From positions 104,899 to 168,898 of the forward strand of contig NZ_JAUYNW010000059.1 in the NCBI RefSeq assembly GCF_030698145.1: 64,000 bases of DNA, in the 5' to 3' direction. Shown here one piece after another: positions 57,367 to 64,000 of this stretch; the first letter of the stretch is position 1; each line of letters starts with the position of its first letter. The notes beneath the pieces were generated by a model. That model was not told the origin of the DNA. It did no database searches and saw only the letters and a list, made by a program, of their open reading frames with translations. The translations under genes and the position numbers were made by a program. This DNA comes from Phenylobacterium sp. Its GTDB lineage: Bacteria > Pseudomonadota > Alphaproteobacteria > Caulobacterales > Caulobacteraceae.

Positions 57367-57759
57367 ATGGAGCCCATGGGCAACAACATCGACGTTCACC
57401 TGGGTAAGCGTCTCCGCCGGCGTCGCCGGCTGCTGGGCCTGACCCAGCAGCAACTGGCCGGCGCCTGCGGCGTACGGTTCCAGCAGATCCAGAAGTACGA
57501 GTGCGGCGCCAACCGCATCTCCGCGGCCCGCCTGTGGCAGCTCTCCGAGGCCCTCGAGGTTCCGGTCGGCTACTTCTACGACGGGTTCGCCGAGGCCGCG
57601 CAGCGTGAGACCTCGGGCGAGGGCGAAGGCGGCGGCGAGATGTTCGCCCGCAAGGAAACCCTCGACCTGATCCGCGCCTATTACCAACTCGGCGAGCGTC
57701 CGCGCCGCCGTCTCCTTGACCTCGCCAAGTCGCTCAATGGCGATCATCCCGTCGCCTGA
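57367..57759 (+). CDS. XRE-family helix-turn-helix regulator
   Basis: A 130-residue regulator with a typical XRE helix-turn-helix (IDVHLGKRLRRRRRLLGLTQ, QQLAGACGVRFQQIQKYECG, NRISAARLWQLSEALEVPVG), followed by a short tail (RKETLDLIRAYYQLGERPRR) conserved among Caulobacterales and Rhizobiales regulators. Starts at 57367 and 57376 are both possible; GGGGG lies just upstream. It is divergent from the acyltransferase gene. Targets unknown. Confidence 0.88.
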   Translation: MEPMGNNIDVHLGKRLRRRRRLLGLTQQQLAGACGVRFQQIQKYECGANRISAARLWQLSEALEVPVGYFYDGFAEAAQRETSGEGEGGGEMFARKETLDLIRAYYQLGERPRRRLLDLAKSLNGDHPVA

Positions 57760-57833
57760 GCCCAACGCGACATTGGCGACCCGCGGATCTGGGGGGATTT
57801 CGCGGGGACCGGCGGCGAGGTAAAGCGGGAGCC

Positions 57834-58655
57834 ATGCCCGACTCCATCCTCGCCGCCGGCCGTCTTTCCGAGCTGGACAGCTTCCTGATCGAGCTCAACG
57901 CCGCGTCGTCCGCGGCCATCCTGCCGCTCTATCGCGCCGACCACGGCCTGGAGGACAAGGGCGGGCCCAAGGGCTTCGACCCCGTCACCGCCGCCGACAA
58001 GGGCGCCGAGGTCGCCATTCGACAACTGATCTCCGCCCGCTATCCCGAACACGGGGTGATCGGCGAGGAGTATGGCGAGGATCGCCCCGACGCGGAGTTC
58101 GTCTGGGTGCTGGACCCCGTCGACGGCACGCGGGCCTTCATCGCCGGCCTGCCCCTGTGGTGCACGCTGATCGGCCTGCGTCACCACGGAAAGCCCGTCC
58201 TCGGCTCCATCGGCCAGCCCTATCTCGGCGAGCTTTACATCGGCCACGCCGGCGGCTCGCGGCTGATGTCGCGGGGGACCACCCGGCCGCTCAAGGTGCG
58301 GCCCTGCCCCAAGCTCACCGACGCCATCATCGCCACGACCGATCCGGAAGGCTGCTTCGACGGGCCTGAACTCGGCGCCTGGACCCAGGTCCGCGCCGCC
58401 GCCCGGCTCGCGCGGCTGGGCTGCGACGCCTATGCCTACGCCATGGTCGCGGCGGGCACGATGGACATGGTCATCGAGGCCGGCCTGAAATCCTGGGACA
58501 TCGAGAGCGCCATCCCCCTGATCGAGGGGGCCGGGGGCCTGGTCACCGACTGGCGCGGACAGCCCGTCGGCCAGCACGGCGGCCAGATCGTCATCGCCGG
58601 CGACCGGGCCTGCCTCGACGAGGCCCTGGTCGCCCTGCGCCGTTCGGCCAAATAG
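57834..58655 (+). CDS. hisN: Histidinol-phosphatase, inositol-monophosphatase fold
   Basis: A 273-residue Mg-dependent phosphatase. It has VTAADKGAEVAIRQLI, the EEYGEDR segment, FVWVLDPVDGTRAFIAGLPL with the metal Asp residues, and SWDIESAIPLIEGAGGLVTD near the end. HisN type fits because the alphaproteobacterial histidinol-phosphatase has this fold; inositol-phosphatase activity cannot be excluded. It abuts the convergent lipase gene (TAG/CTA). Confidence 0.88.
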   Translation: MPDSILAAGRLSELDSFLIELNAASSAAILPLYRADHGLEDKGGPKGFDPVTAADKGAEVAIRQLISARYPEHGVIGEEYGEDRPDAEFVWVLDPVDGTRAFIAGLPLWCTLIGLRHHGKPVLGSIGQPYLGELYIGHAGGSRLMSRGTTRPLKVRPCPKLTDAIIATTDPEGCFDGPELGAWTQVRAAARLARLGCDAYAYAMVAAGTMDMVIEAGLKSWDIESAIPLIEGAGGLVTDWRGQPVGQHGGQIVIAGDRACLDEALVALRRSAK

Positions 58656-60083
58656 CTACTTCTTGGCGGCTGGCTTCTTGGCCGCCGCGGGCTTCTTCGC
58701 CGCGGCAGGCTTCGCGGCAGTGGCCGTAGCGGGTTTCGCAGCCGGCTTCTTGGCCGCGGCTGCTTTGGGCACGGCCTTGGCGGCGGCGGGCTTCGCGGCG
58801 ACCTTGGCGGCGGGTTTCGCAGCCGCCTTGGGCGCCGGCGTCTTCTTGGCCACGGCCTTGGCGGCAGGCTTCGCCGCGGCCTTGGCCGGAGCCGCCTTCG
58901 GGGGGGCTGCCGCCTTGACGGGCGCCTTGGACGGAGCGGCCTTGGCCGCGGCTGGTTTCGCCGCTGGCTTCGGCGCGGCGGCCTTGGCGGGCGCCTTCTT
59001 GGCCGGAGCCTTGGCGGCCGCCTTCGGCGCGGCCGCGGGGGCCGGAGCCGGCGCGGCCGCCGCCGCCGGAACGGGTGCGGGTGTCGGAGCCGGGGTCGGA
59101 GCCACGGCGGCCGGCGCGGGCGCGGCGGCGGCGGCGGGAGCCGGCGTCGCCGACTTCCCCGTCAGAGCGTCGAATGCTCGCAAGAAGATGTTCCGCATGG
59201 TGTCCGTCTCCATCAGGATTTCGTGGTAGGCGCCCGGCACGTCGAGGAACTCGCCCTTCGGCAGTTTCGCGGCCACGGCCCTTTGCGCATTGTTGTCGAC
59301 AAGCTTGTCTTGTTCCGCCGAGCAGATGACGACCGGAATCGTCACGCTTTTCAAGTTCCCTGCTTGCGCCAGGAACCCGGTAGCCCGGAACGCGAAGTCG
59401 AGCCAGCCCCAGGTTGGGCCGCCCAGCGCCAAGTCCGGATGGGCCGCGACCTGGGCCTGGCTGCGCGACCAGCGGACACGGTCGTGGGTGAGCACGTTGG
59501 TCTCGAAGGTCTCCGGCGCGTTCGACGGCGGCCGGGCGTAGCGCCCGGCGCGGCCCAGCAGCACGTTGAAGCCGGCCAGGGCGCGCGCGATGGCGAGCGG
59601 AACACCACCGGTGCGGATGCCCAGCATCGGCGCCGAGAGCGCCGCGCCCTCGAAATGGCGGGCCTGTCCGTGGGCGAGGGCCAGCAGGGTCAGGCAGCCG
59701 CCCATGGAGTGGCCGACGGCGTACCAGGGCTTGGGCAGGCGCGGGCCGTAGGCCGCCAGCAAGGCCTCGTAGTCGTGCAGGAAGGCCTTGTAGCCGTCGG
59801 CGTTTCCGGCCAGGCGATCGCCCAGGTCCCGGTGCGACAACCCCTGGCCGCGCCAGTCATGGACCAGCACCACGAAACCCCTGGCCGTCAGATCGTCGAC
59901 GACCTCGAAATACTTCTCGATCGGTTCGGTGCGCCCGCCGCTCAACACCACCGAGCCCCGGGCCGCGCCCTTGGCCGGGAACAGGGCCGCGCGCAGGCGC
60001 GCGCCGCCGGCGCCGCTGAACCAGTCGGCCTCGCCGCCGGCTGGAACCGGGGCGGCGGGCGTGGAGATCAGGGGAGCGGTCAC
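58656..60083 (-). CDS. Alpha/beta hydrolase (lysophospholipase-like) with histone-H1-like tail
   Basis: Residues 1-310 are an alpha/beta hydrolase of the PldB/monoacylglycerol lipase group: GSVVLSGGRTEPIEKYFEVV, VHDWRGQGLSHRDLGDR, the nucleophile in AVGHSMGGCLTL, AEQDKLVDN with the Asp and GAYHEILMETD with the His. The last 155 residues are low-complexity Ala/Lys/Pro (AAKAPAKKAPAKAAAPKPAA and similar), like histone H1 or the Lys-rich tails of bacterial nucleoid proteins. The tail is strongly basic. It starts with GTG at 60083 behind GAGG and follows the SCP2 gene by 7 bases, probably as an operon. Confidence 0.88.
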   Translation of the reverse strand: MTAPLISTPAAPVPAGGEADWFSGAGGARLRAALFPAKGAARGSVVLSGGRTEPIEKYFEVVDDLTARGFVVLVHDWRGQGLSHRDLGDRLAGNADGYKAFLHDYEALLAAYGPRLPKPWYAVGHSMGGCLTLLALAHGQARHFEGAALSAPMLGIRTGGVPLAIARALAGFNVLLGRAGRYARPPSNAPETFETNVLTHDRVRWSRSQAQVAAHPDLALGGPTWGWLDFAFRATGFLAQAGNLKSVTIPVVICSAEQDKLVDNNAQRAVAAKLPKGEFLDVPGAYHEILMETDTMRNIFLRAFDALTGKSATPAPAAAAAPAPAAVAPTPAPTPAPVPAAAAAPAPAPAAAPKAAAKAPAKKAPAKAAAPKPAAKPAAAKAAPSKAPVKAAAPPKAAPAKAAAKPAAKAVAKKTPAPKAAAKPAAKVAAKPAAAKAVPKAAAAKKPAAKPATATAAKPAAAKKPAAAKKPAAKK

Positions 60084-60090
60084 GGTCGCC

Positions 60091-60399
60091 TCATCCCAGC
60101 TTGGCGAACAGCGCTTGCATCTGGGGCTGCAGCGACATGGCCAGCCCCATGTCCGAGAGCTTCATCCGGCCGGTCATGACCGCGGTCATCGGATCGAGCT
60201 GACGGCGGCCCAGGGCCTCGAGGTCGGCGTGCTTGATGGAGACGACCAGGTCGGCCGGCTTGTCGTCATTGGTGACCGCACCGCCGTCGATATGGATGAA
60301 GCCTTCGCCGCGCAGGTCGATCTTGAAGCTCTTGCCCAGGCCGGCGTCCTCGCCGACGGCGTTCTTCACGCGCTGCGTAAGGTCTTGAAGGGTGGCCAT
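60091..60399 (-). CDS. SCP2 sterol-binding domain protein
   Basis: A 102-residue protein consisting of an SCP2-like lipid-binding domain: TQRVKNAVGEDAGLGKSFKI, FIHIDGGAVTNDDKPADLVV, MTGRMKLSDMGLAMSLQPQM. The MTGRMKLSDMGLAM segment is the SCP2 signature. It probably binds fatty acyl chains. It is upstream of the lipase gene in the same operon, 7 bases before it. Start ATG at 60399. Confidence 0.9.
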   Translation of the reverse strand: MATLQDLTQRVKNAVGEDAGLGKSFKIDLRGEGFIHIDGGAVTNDDKPADLVVSIKHADLEALGRRQLDPMTAVMTGRMKLSDMGLAMSLQPQMQALFAKLG

Positions 60400-60508
60400 G
60401 CGGGGATCGTCTCTCGCGCCCAAGGGAGCGGCACCTTCGCCCCTCGTGCGAGTCAAGTAAACGGCGCCGCTCCGGTTGCGGCTCCGAAACCCGGACGGCG
60501 CCCGCCGA

Positions 60509-60955
60509 TCAACCGGCCTTGGGCGGCGGCGGGGTGGGACAAGTGTCGGATATCCGCCTGGCCTCGGTGGTCGCCTTGCCGCTGATCGGCAGGGCGCCGT
60601 AGGAGGTGTCGATCTCGGCCACCATCTTGAAGGTTGTGGGCGAATAGGCGCCGGTCGCCTCCAGCATCGCGGTGTGGCCGTTCTTGGTGGCGCACTTGCC
60701 CTTGAGCGTGATCTTGCCGTTCTTGAAGATCCGCGTGGGGTAGTCGCATTTGTAGTGCCGGTTCGACGGACCCAGCATGAACTTCGCCACCTCCGGCGGG
60801 GTGATGCAGCGGGTCTCGGTCTTGGTCTGGCTGACCAGGGCGGTGACCTTGTTGGTCACCTCCCAGTAGCCCGGCAGGATAGCGCCGTCCTGGGCGAAGG
60901 CGGGGACAGCGCAGGCGCCGAGCGCGAAGACGGCGAAAAGGGTCGTGCGGAACAT
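60509..60955 (-). CDS. Exported DUF3617-family protein
   Basis: A 148-residue protein with a signal peptide (LFAVFALGACAVPAFAQ). It fits the DUF3617 group (PGYWEVTNKV, then ETRCITPPEVAKFMLGP and a later CDYPTRIFKNGKITLKGKCA), with conserved cysteines. The ATG at 60955 is followed by FRTTLF. Function unknown. It is on the strand of, and 109 bases before, the SCP2 gene. Confidence 0.8.
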   Translation of the reverse strand: MFRTTLFAVFALGACAVPAFAQDGAILPGYWEVTNKVTALVSQTKTETRCITPPEVAKFMLGPSNRHYKCDYPTRIFKNGKITLKGKCATKNGHTAMLEATGAYSPTTFKMVAEIDTSYGALPISGKATTEARRISDTCPTPPPPKAG

Positions 60956-61104
60956 GCCTAGCCTTTAGCGTGAAGCGACGCGGACGTTCTAGCGCGGACA
61001 AGATGGCTCATTTCTGACGCCTAGGGCGAGCCCCCGTTCATCTAGGGTGACAAGGCCCGGTTGCAAGCGCATAGTTGCGAACGCGTCGCAACTGGAGAGC
61101 CGCC

Positions 61105-61716
61105 GTGAAGACCCTGGACCTCGCCGACCTCGACCGGATCTATCGGCCACCCGGCAAGCTCGTGCTCGAAAAGGCCCTGCCCCACGTGGAGAAGCACGGG
61201 AAGAGCTTCATCGCCCTATCGCCGTTCTGTGTTGTCAGTTCCGCGGGCCCCGACGGCTCCATCGACGTCTCGCCGCGCGGCGGCGAGCCTGGTTTCGTCC
61301 ATGTCAGCGAGGATGGGCGGACGCTCTACCTGCCCGACCGGCCGGGCAACAACCGGCTCGACACCCTGCGCAACCTGCTGGCCGGACCGGGGCGGATCGG
61401 GGTGATGTTCATGATCCCGGGCTTCGACGACGTGTTCCGGGTCAATGGCGCCGCCAGCGCCACCGACGAGCCGGAACTGCTCGGGGAGTTCGTGGAGTTC
61501 GGCAAGATCCCCCGCCTGGTGATCGCCATCGCCGTCGAGGAGGCCTTCTTCCACTGCCCCAAGGCGATCATGCGCGGCCGGCTTTGGGACCCCGAGGCCC
61601 AGGTCGAGCGCAGCGTCCTGCCCTCCGGCGCCGAGATGGTCATGGACCAGCTCAACATGGGTAAGCCGCCAGTTAGCGACGAGGTGATCATCGAGAGCTA
61701 CAAGACCCAGCTCTGA
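61105..61716 (+). CDS. PPOX-type FMN-dependent flavoprotein (MSMEG_1061-like)
   Basis: A 203-residue protein of the pyridoxamine-phosphate-oxidase fold. It contains FIALSPFCVVSSAGPDGSID, VSPRGGEPGFVHVSE, LPDRPGNNRLDTLRNLLAGP and FMIPGFDDVFRVNGAAS, which is the pattern of this subfamily. It may reduce or oxidise small molecules with FMN or F420. The GTG at 61105 follows GGAG by seven bases. It converges on the methyltransferase-like gene with 3 bases between stops. Confidence 0.85.
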   Translation: MKTLDLADLDRIYRPPGKLVLEKALPHVEKHGKSFIALSPFCVVSSAGPDGSIDVSPRGGEPGFVHVSEDGRTLYLPDRPGNNRLDTLRNLLAGPGRIGVMFMIPGFDDVFRVNGAASATDEPELLGEFVEFGKIPRLVIAIAVEEAFFHCPKAIMRGRLWDPEAQVERSVLPSGAEMVMDQLNMGKPPVSDEVIIESYKTQL

Positions 61717-61719
61717 GGG

Positions 61720-62586
61720 CTAGCCCGGCTTGACGAACCGCAGGGTCATCCGGTCGCTCTCGCCGATCTCGTCGTATTTGGCGCGGTCGAAGCTCGGATC
61801 CTCAGGCTCGCCGCGCGGGGCGGTGAGCCGCACGGGCGGCAGGGTCCAGACCCCGAAGGGATGGTTGCGCGTGTCCTTGGGGTTGGCGTTGATCTCGCTG
61901 GCCTTGTCCAGCACGAACCCCGCCTCCTGCGCCAGGCGCACGGCGTAGGCCTGGTCCACATAGCCGTCTGCGGCCAGGGCGTCCTGCACGCCGCCCGGCG
62001 CGGCGCGGTGCTCCTCGACTCCCAGGACGCCGCCGGGCTTCAGGGCGGCGAAGGCGTCGCGGAAGGCCTTCTCCACGACGCCGGCGGCCATCCAGTTGTG
62101 CAGGTTGCGCAGGAACAGCACGAGGTCGGCGGTGGCCGGCGCCGTCACCGGGCCGCTGGTGGCGCCGAAGGCGGCGATCTCGACCTTGCCGTAGAGCCTG
62201 CGGTTGGCCTCCAGCTTGTGGCGGAAGGCTTCCACGATCTCGGTCGAGGCCGGATCGGTGGGCTCGAGATTGGCGGCGATGAGCTTGCCGCCGTTGGCGG
62301 CCAGGTAGGGCGCCACGATGTCGGTGTACCAGCCCGCCCCGGGCCAGAACTCCACCACGGTCAGGCCAGGCTTCAGGCCCCAGAACTCAAGGCTCTCCAC
62401 CGGATGGCGCCAGGGGTCGCGGGCCTTGTCGGCCGCCGAGCGCCAGCTTCCGGCCACCGCGGCTTGGAGGGTCATGGCCGCCTCGGGCGGAGCGCCCGGC
62501 GGGGCCTCGGCATTGCGACCGCAGGCCGCCAGCGCGAACGCGCTCAGCAAGGCGCCGCGGCGCGAAAGCAAAGCCTGTGAATTCAA
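61720..62586 (-). CDS. Lipoprotein with SAM-methyltransferase-like domain (paralog 1)
   Basis: A 288-residue protein. It starts with a twin-arginine-like and lipoprotein signal (SRRGALLSAFALAACG), followed by a methyltransferase fold: HPVESLEFWGLKPGLTVVEF, WPGAGWYTDIVAPYLAANGG, RNLHNWMAAGVVEKAFRDAF and LKPGGVLGVEEHRAAPGG. The start is a TTG at 62586, with GGGAAGG upstream. It is closely related to the next gene (NPKDT, HPFGVWTLPP, DRAKYDEIGESDRMTLRFVK). Whether it acts on SAM outside the cytoplasm is unclear. Confidence 0.78.
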   Translation of the reverse strand: MNSQALLSRRGALLSAFALAACGRNAEAPPGAPPEAAMTLQAAVAGSWRSAADKARDPWRHPVESLEFWGLKPGLTVVEFWPGAGWYTDIVAPYLAANGGKLIAANLEPTDPASTEIVEAFRHKLEANRRLYGKVEIAAFGATSGPVTAPATADLVLFLRNLHNWMAAGVVEKAFRDAFAALKPGGVLGVEEHRAAPGGVQDALAADGYVDQAYAVRLAQEAGFVLDKASEINANPKDTRNHPFGVWTLPPVRLTAPRGEPEDPSFDRAKYDEIGESDRMTLRFVKPG

Positions 62587-62666
62587 AGGGAGAAGCCTTC
62601 CCGCAGCCTGGAACCACCGTCCCGAGTATCCTGACCCGGAACGGTGGTCAAAGCGTGGCTCCAGCC

Positions 62667-63509
62667 CTAGCGCTTGACGAAACGCAGGGTCATGCGGTCG
62701 CTCTCGCCGATGGCGTCGTACTTGGCCCGGTCGAAGGCCGGGTCCTGGCTGCGCCCGCCCGCTACGGTCCAGCGCGACGGCGGCAGGGTCCAGACGCCGA
62801 AGGGATGGTCCTTGGTGTCCTTGGGATTGGCGTTGACCTCGGACTTGGCGGCCAGCTTGAAGCCGGCCTTCTCGGCGGCGGCGATGACGTTGGCGGTGCC
62901 CACATAGCCGTCGCGGGCGTCGGCGATCTGGTCGCGGGTCGGATCGGCGCGGTGCTCCTCGACGGCCAGGACCCCGCCCTTCTTGAGGACCGTCGCGAAG
63001 TCCTTCATCGACTTGTCCAGAACGCCCTCGGTCCACATCCAGTTGTGGATGTTACGGGCGGTGATGACCATGTCGGCCGAGCCCGGCGCGCCGAGCGGTC
63101 CCGACACCTGGCCGAACCCGACGTAGGAGATCTTCCCGAACTTCGCCTCGTCGGCGTACTTGGCCTCGAAGTCGGCGCGGTTCTTGCGGCCGGCGTCCGT
63201 CATCTTCGGATTGGCCAGATCGGCGGCGGTGGCGATGTAGGCGCCGCCCGTGGCCTTGGCGTAGGGGCCGAGGATCTCGGTCCAGTAGCCGGAGCCCGGG
63301 GAGACCTCGATGATGGTCTGCTTGGGCTTCACGCCCCAGAAGGCGAGGGTCTCGTAGGGATGGCGCGCGGTGTCTCGGGCCACGTGGGCCTCGCCGCGCT
63401 GGGCGCCGGCGACGGCGGCCCGCAGCGCCTTGTCTTCCGCCGCCGCGGCGGGCTGGGCGAGAACGATCAGCGCGCCGGCGGCGAGCAGGACAAATCGACG
63501 GGTGGACAT
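62667..63509 (-). CDS. Exported SAM-methyltransferase-like protein (paralog 2)
   Basis: A 280-residue protein with a Sec signal peptide (FVLLAAGALIVLAQPAAAA). Its fold parallels paralog 1: HPYETLAFWGVKPKQTIIEV, SPGSGYWTEILGPYAKATGG, ARNIHNWMWTEGVLDKSMKD, LKKGGVLAVEEHRADP, and the identical ending region (HPFGVWTLPP, DRAKYDAIGESDRMTLRFVK). The pair forms a tandem duplication. The G-x-G-x-G SAM loop is present in SPGSGYW. ATG at 63509. Substrate unknown. Confidence 0.85.
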   Translation of the reverse strand: MSTRRFVLLAAGALIVLAQPAAAAEDKALRAAVAGAQRGEAHVARDTARHPYETLAFWGVKPKQTIIEVSPGSGYWTEILGPYAKATGGAYIATAADLANPKMTDAGRKNRADFEAKYADEAKFGKISYVGFGQVSGPLGAPGSADMVITARNIHNWMWTEGVLDKSMKDFATVLKKGGVLAVEEHRADPTRDQIADARDGYVGTANVIAAAEKAGFKLAAKSEVNANPKDTKDHPFGVWTLPPSRWTVAGGRSQDPAFDRAKYDAIGESDRMTLRFVKR

Positions 63510-63590
63510 CTGGGGAGAGCCTCGGCTGGTTTCGGATTGGGCGCGAGCCTAGAGCGCGGCGCGATCCTGACAAGGCGTCTTGCGACACCC

Positions 63591-63618
63591 CTTGAACCTG
63601 AAAACTGCGGTCCCACCT
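63591..63618 (+). promoter_or_regulatory. Possible sigma-32 heat-shock promoter of hsp20
   Basis: CTTGAA (63591-63596), 15 bases, then CCCACCT (63612-63618) resembles the sigma-32 consensus CTTGAA...CCCCAT. It lies 110 bases before the hsp20 ATG, which leaves room for the thermometer leader. Confidence 0.45.
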
Positions 63619-63635
63619 AAGACCTCGAAGGCGCT

Positions 63636-63727
63636 GGACATCCGGGCCTTCCGGACACTGGGCGAGGCCAGATCGGCTCGCGCGACGTCCGACACATCGC
63701 AACCTTGCTTATTGAAGAAGGCTCAAC
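63636..63727 (+). promoter_or_regulatory. ROSE-type RNA thermometer in the hsp20 leader
   Basis: The leader can fold into three hairpins: TCCGG/CCGGA (63641-63655), GCGAG/CTCGC (63662-63681) and, at the start, CCTTGCTT (63703-63710) paired with AAGAAGG (63715-63721) over an ATTG loop. The last has seven pairs and a single bulged G inside TTGCT, exactly the UYGCU anti-Shine-Dalgarno of ROSE elements, and it hides the ribosome site AAGG, seven bases before the ATG. ROSE thermometers control small heat-shock genes in alphaproteobacteria. The function here is inferred from sequence. Confidence 0.72.
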
Positions 63728-64000
63728 ATGCGCACCATCGACTTCTCCCCGCTCTATCGTTCGGTCGTCGGCTTCGATCGCTTGGCCGACCTGCTGGAAA
63801 CCGCCCGCGTCGACGCCGCCGCCGGCTATCCGCCCTACAATATCGAGCGCACGGACGAGAACGCCTACCGCGTCGAGATCGCGGTCGCCGGCTTCCGTCC
63901 GGAAGAACTGAACATCGAGGTCAAGGAAAACCTCCTGACCGTCCAGGGCCGCAAGGCCGCCAACGACGACCAGCGCAAGTACCTCCACCGCGGCCTGGCC
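63728..64000 (+). CDS. Small heat-shock protein Hsp20/IbpA (partial)
   Basis: The first 91 residues of a small heat-shock protein: RTIDFSPLYRSVVGFDRLAD at the N-terminus, and the alpha-crystallin domain start YNIERTDENAYRVEIAVAGF, RPEELNIEVKENLLTVQGRK. This is the IbpA-type pattern of alphaproteobacteria. It holds aggregating proteins during heat stress. The gene runs off the window end. It is preceded by a ROSE-type leader and a sigma-32-like promoter. Confidence 0.92.
   Translation, partial: MRTIDFSPLYRSVVGFDRLADLLETARVDAAAGYPPYNIERTDENAYRVEIAVAGFRPEELNIEVKENLLTVQGRKAANDDQRKYLHRGLA

Noticed and set aside
58663..59100. Repeated GCC/CTT-rich units that might suggest a CRISPR or satellite array
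   Set aside because: They are codons of the Ala/Lys/Pro-rich tail of the lipase; units are irregular and in frame.

Overview
The window is high-GC, densely coded DNA from a member of the Caulobacteraceae, probably Phenylobacterium or a close relative. The main evidence is a full-length gcrA cell-cycle regulator gene (51738-52244). Four TonB-dependent receptor loci, a chorismate synthase followed by a CheY-like regulator, and many small proteins typical of the Caulobacterales agree with this. I see no rRNA, tRNA, CRISPR array, transposase or prophage. The region reads as ordinary chromosome with a few decayed genes. Genus is inference; no database was searched.

Layout. 125-5519: a small winged-helix regulator, then a leftward peptide/amide scavenging cluster (M20 amidohydrolase, a TonB receptor with an internal deletion, an amidohydrolase with a C-terminal jelly-roll-like domain). 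5790-9933: signal peptide peptidase SppA, an aspartic-protease lipoprotein and a TPR/Asp-hydroxylase. 10035-18795: a large TonB receptor, an oligopeptide-binding lipoprotein, an acyl-CoA dehydrogenase behind a 20-bp palindrome, and OppBC-type permeases without their ATPases. 18904-25177: a DUF442-type protein, a metallo-hydrolase, an acyl-CoA ligase fused to a membrane domain, a VOC protein, a DsbA-like thioredoxin and a first HI0933-type flavoprotein. 25318-30862: a second HI0933-type flavoprotein, an APH-kinase fusion and pdxH in one translationally coupled operon, then a DnaJ-like gene, a GNAT remnant and aroC. 31072-33645: a response regulator, a small lipoprotein and the queC-queE-queD genes for preQ0. 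34045-39768: two paralogous TonB receptors that share an upstream DNA element. 39936-43718: a degenerate kinase-receiver protein, a methyltransferase, a serralysin-like RTX protease and a zinc-ribbon protein. 43862-46904: a MarR-controlled set (YeiH transporter, amidohydrolase, marR, ICMT-like methyltransferase) with matching operators on both sides of marR. 46934-51511: hslO, argF, argD, a SpoIIAA-like protein and an ABC-2 permease. 51738-54969: gcrA, xseA, a DUF2093 gene and an M23 peptidase with a probable CTG start. 55075-57759: an RHH/TM/EF-hand protein, a lepB copy broken by an amber codon, an LpxL-type acyltransferase and an XRE regulator. 57834-64000: hisN, a lipase with a histone-H1-like tail, an SCP2 protein, a DUF3617 protein, a PPOX flavoprotein, two exported methyltransferase-like proteins and the start of an hsp20 gene under a ROSE-type RNA thermometer.

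The genes mostly serve nutrient capture (receptors, peptidases, peptide transport), lipid metabolism, cofactor and amino-acid synthesis, and stress response. The most system-like novelties are the MarR regulon with twin operators, the shared TonB-receptor promoter element, the RHH/EF-hand membrane protein, and the unusual enzyme fusions. The clearest broken genes are the deleted TonB receptor and the nonsense-interrupted lepB.
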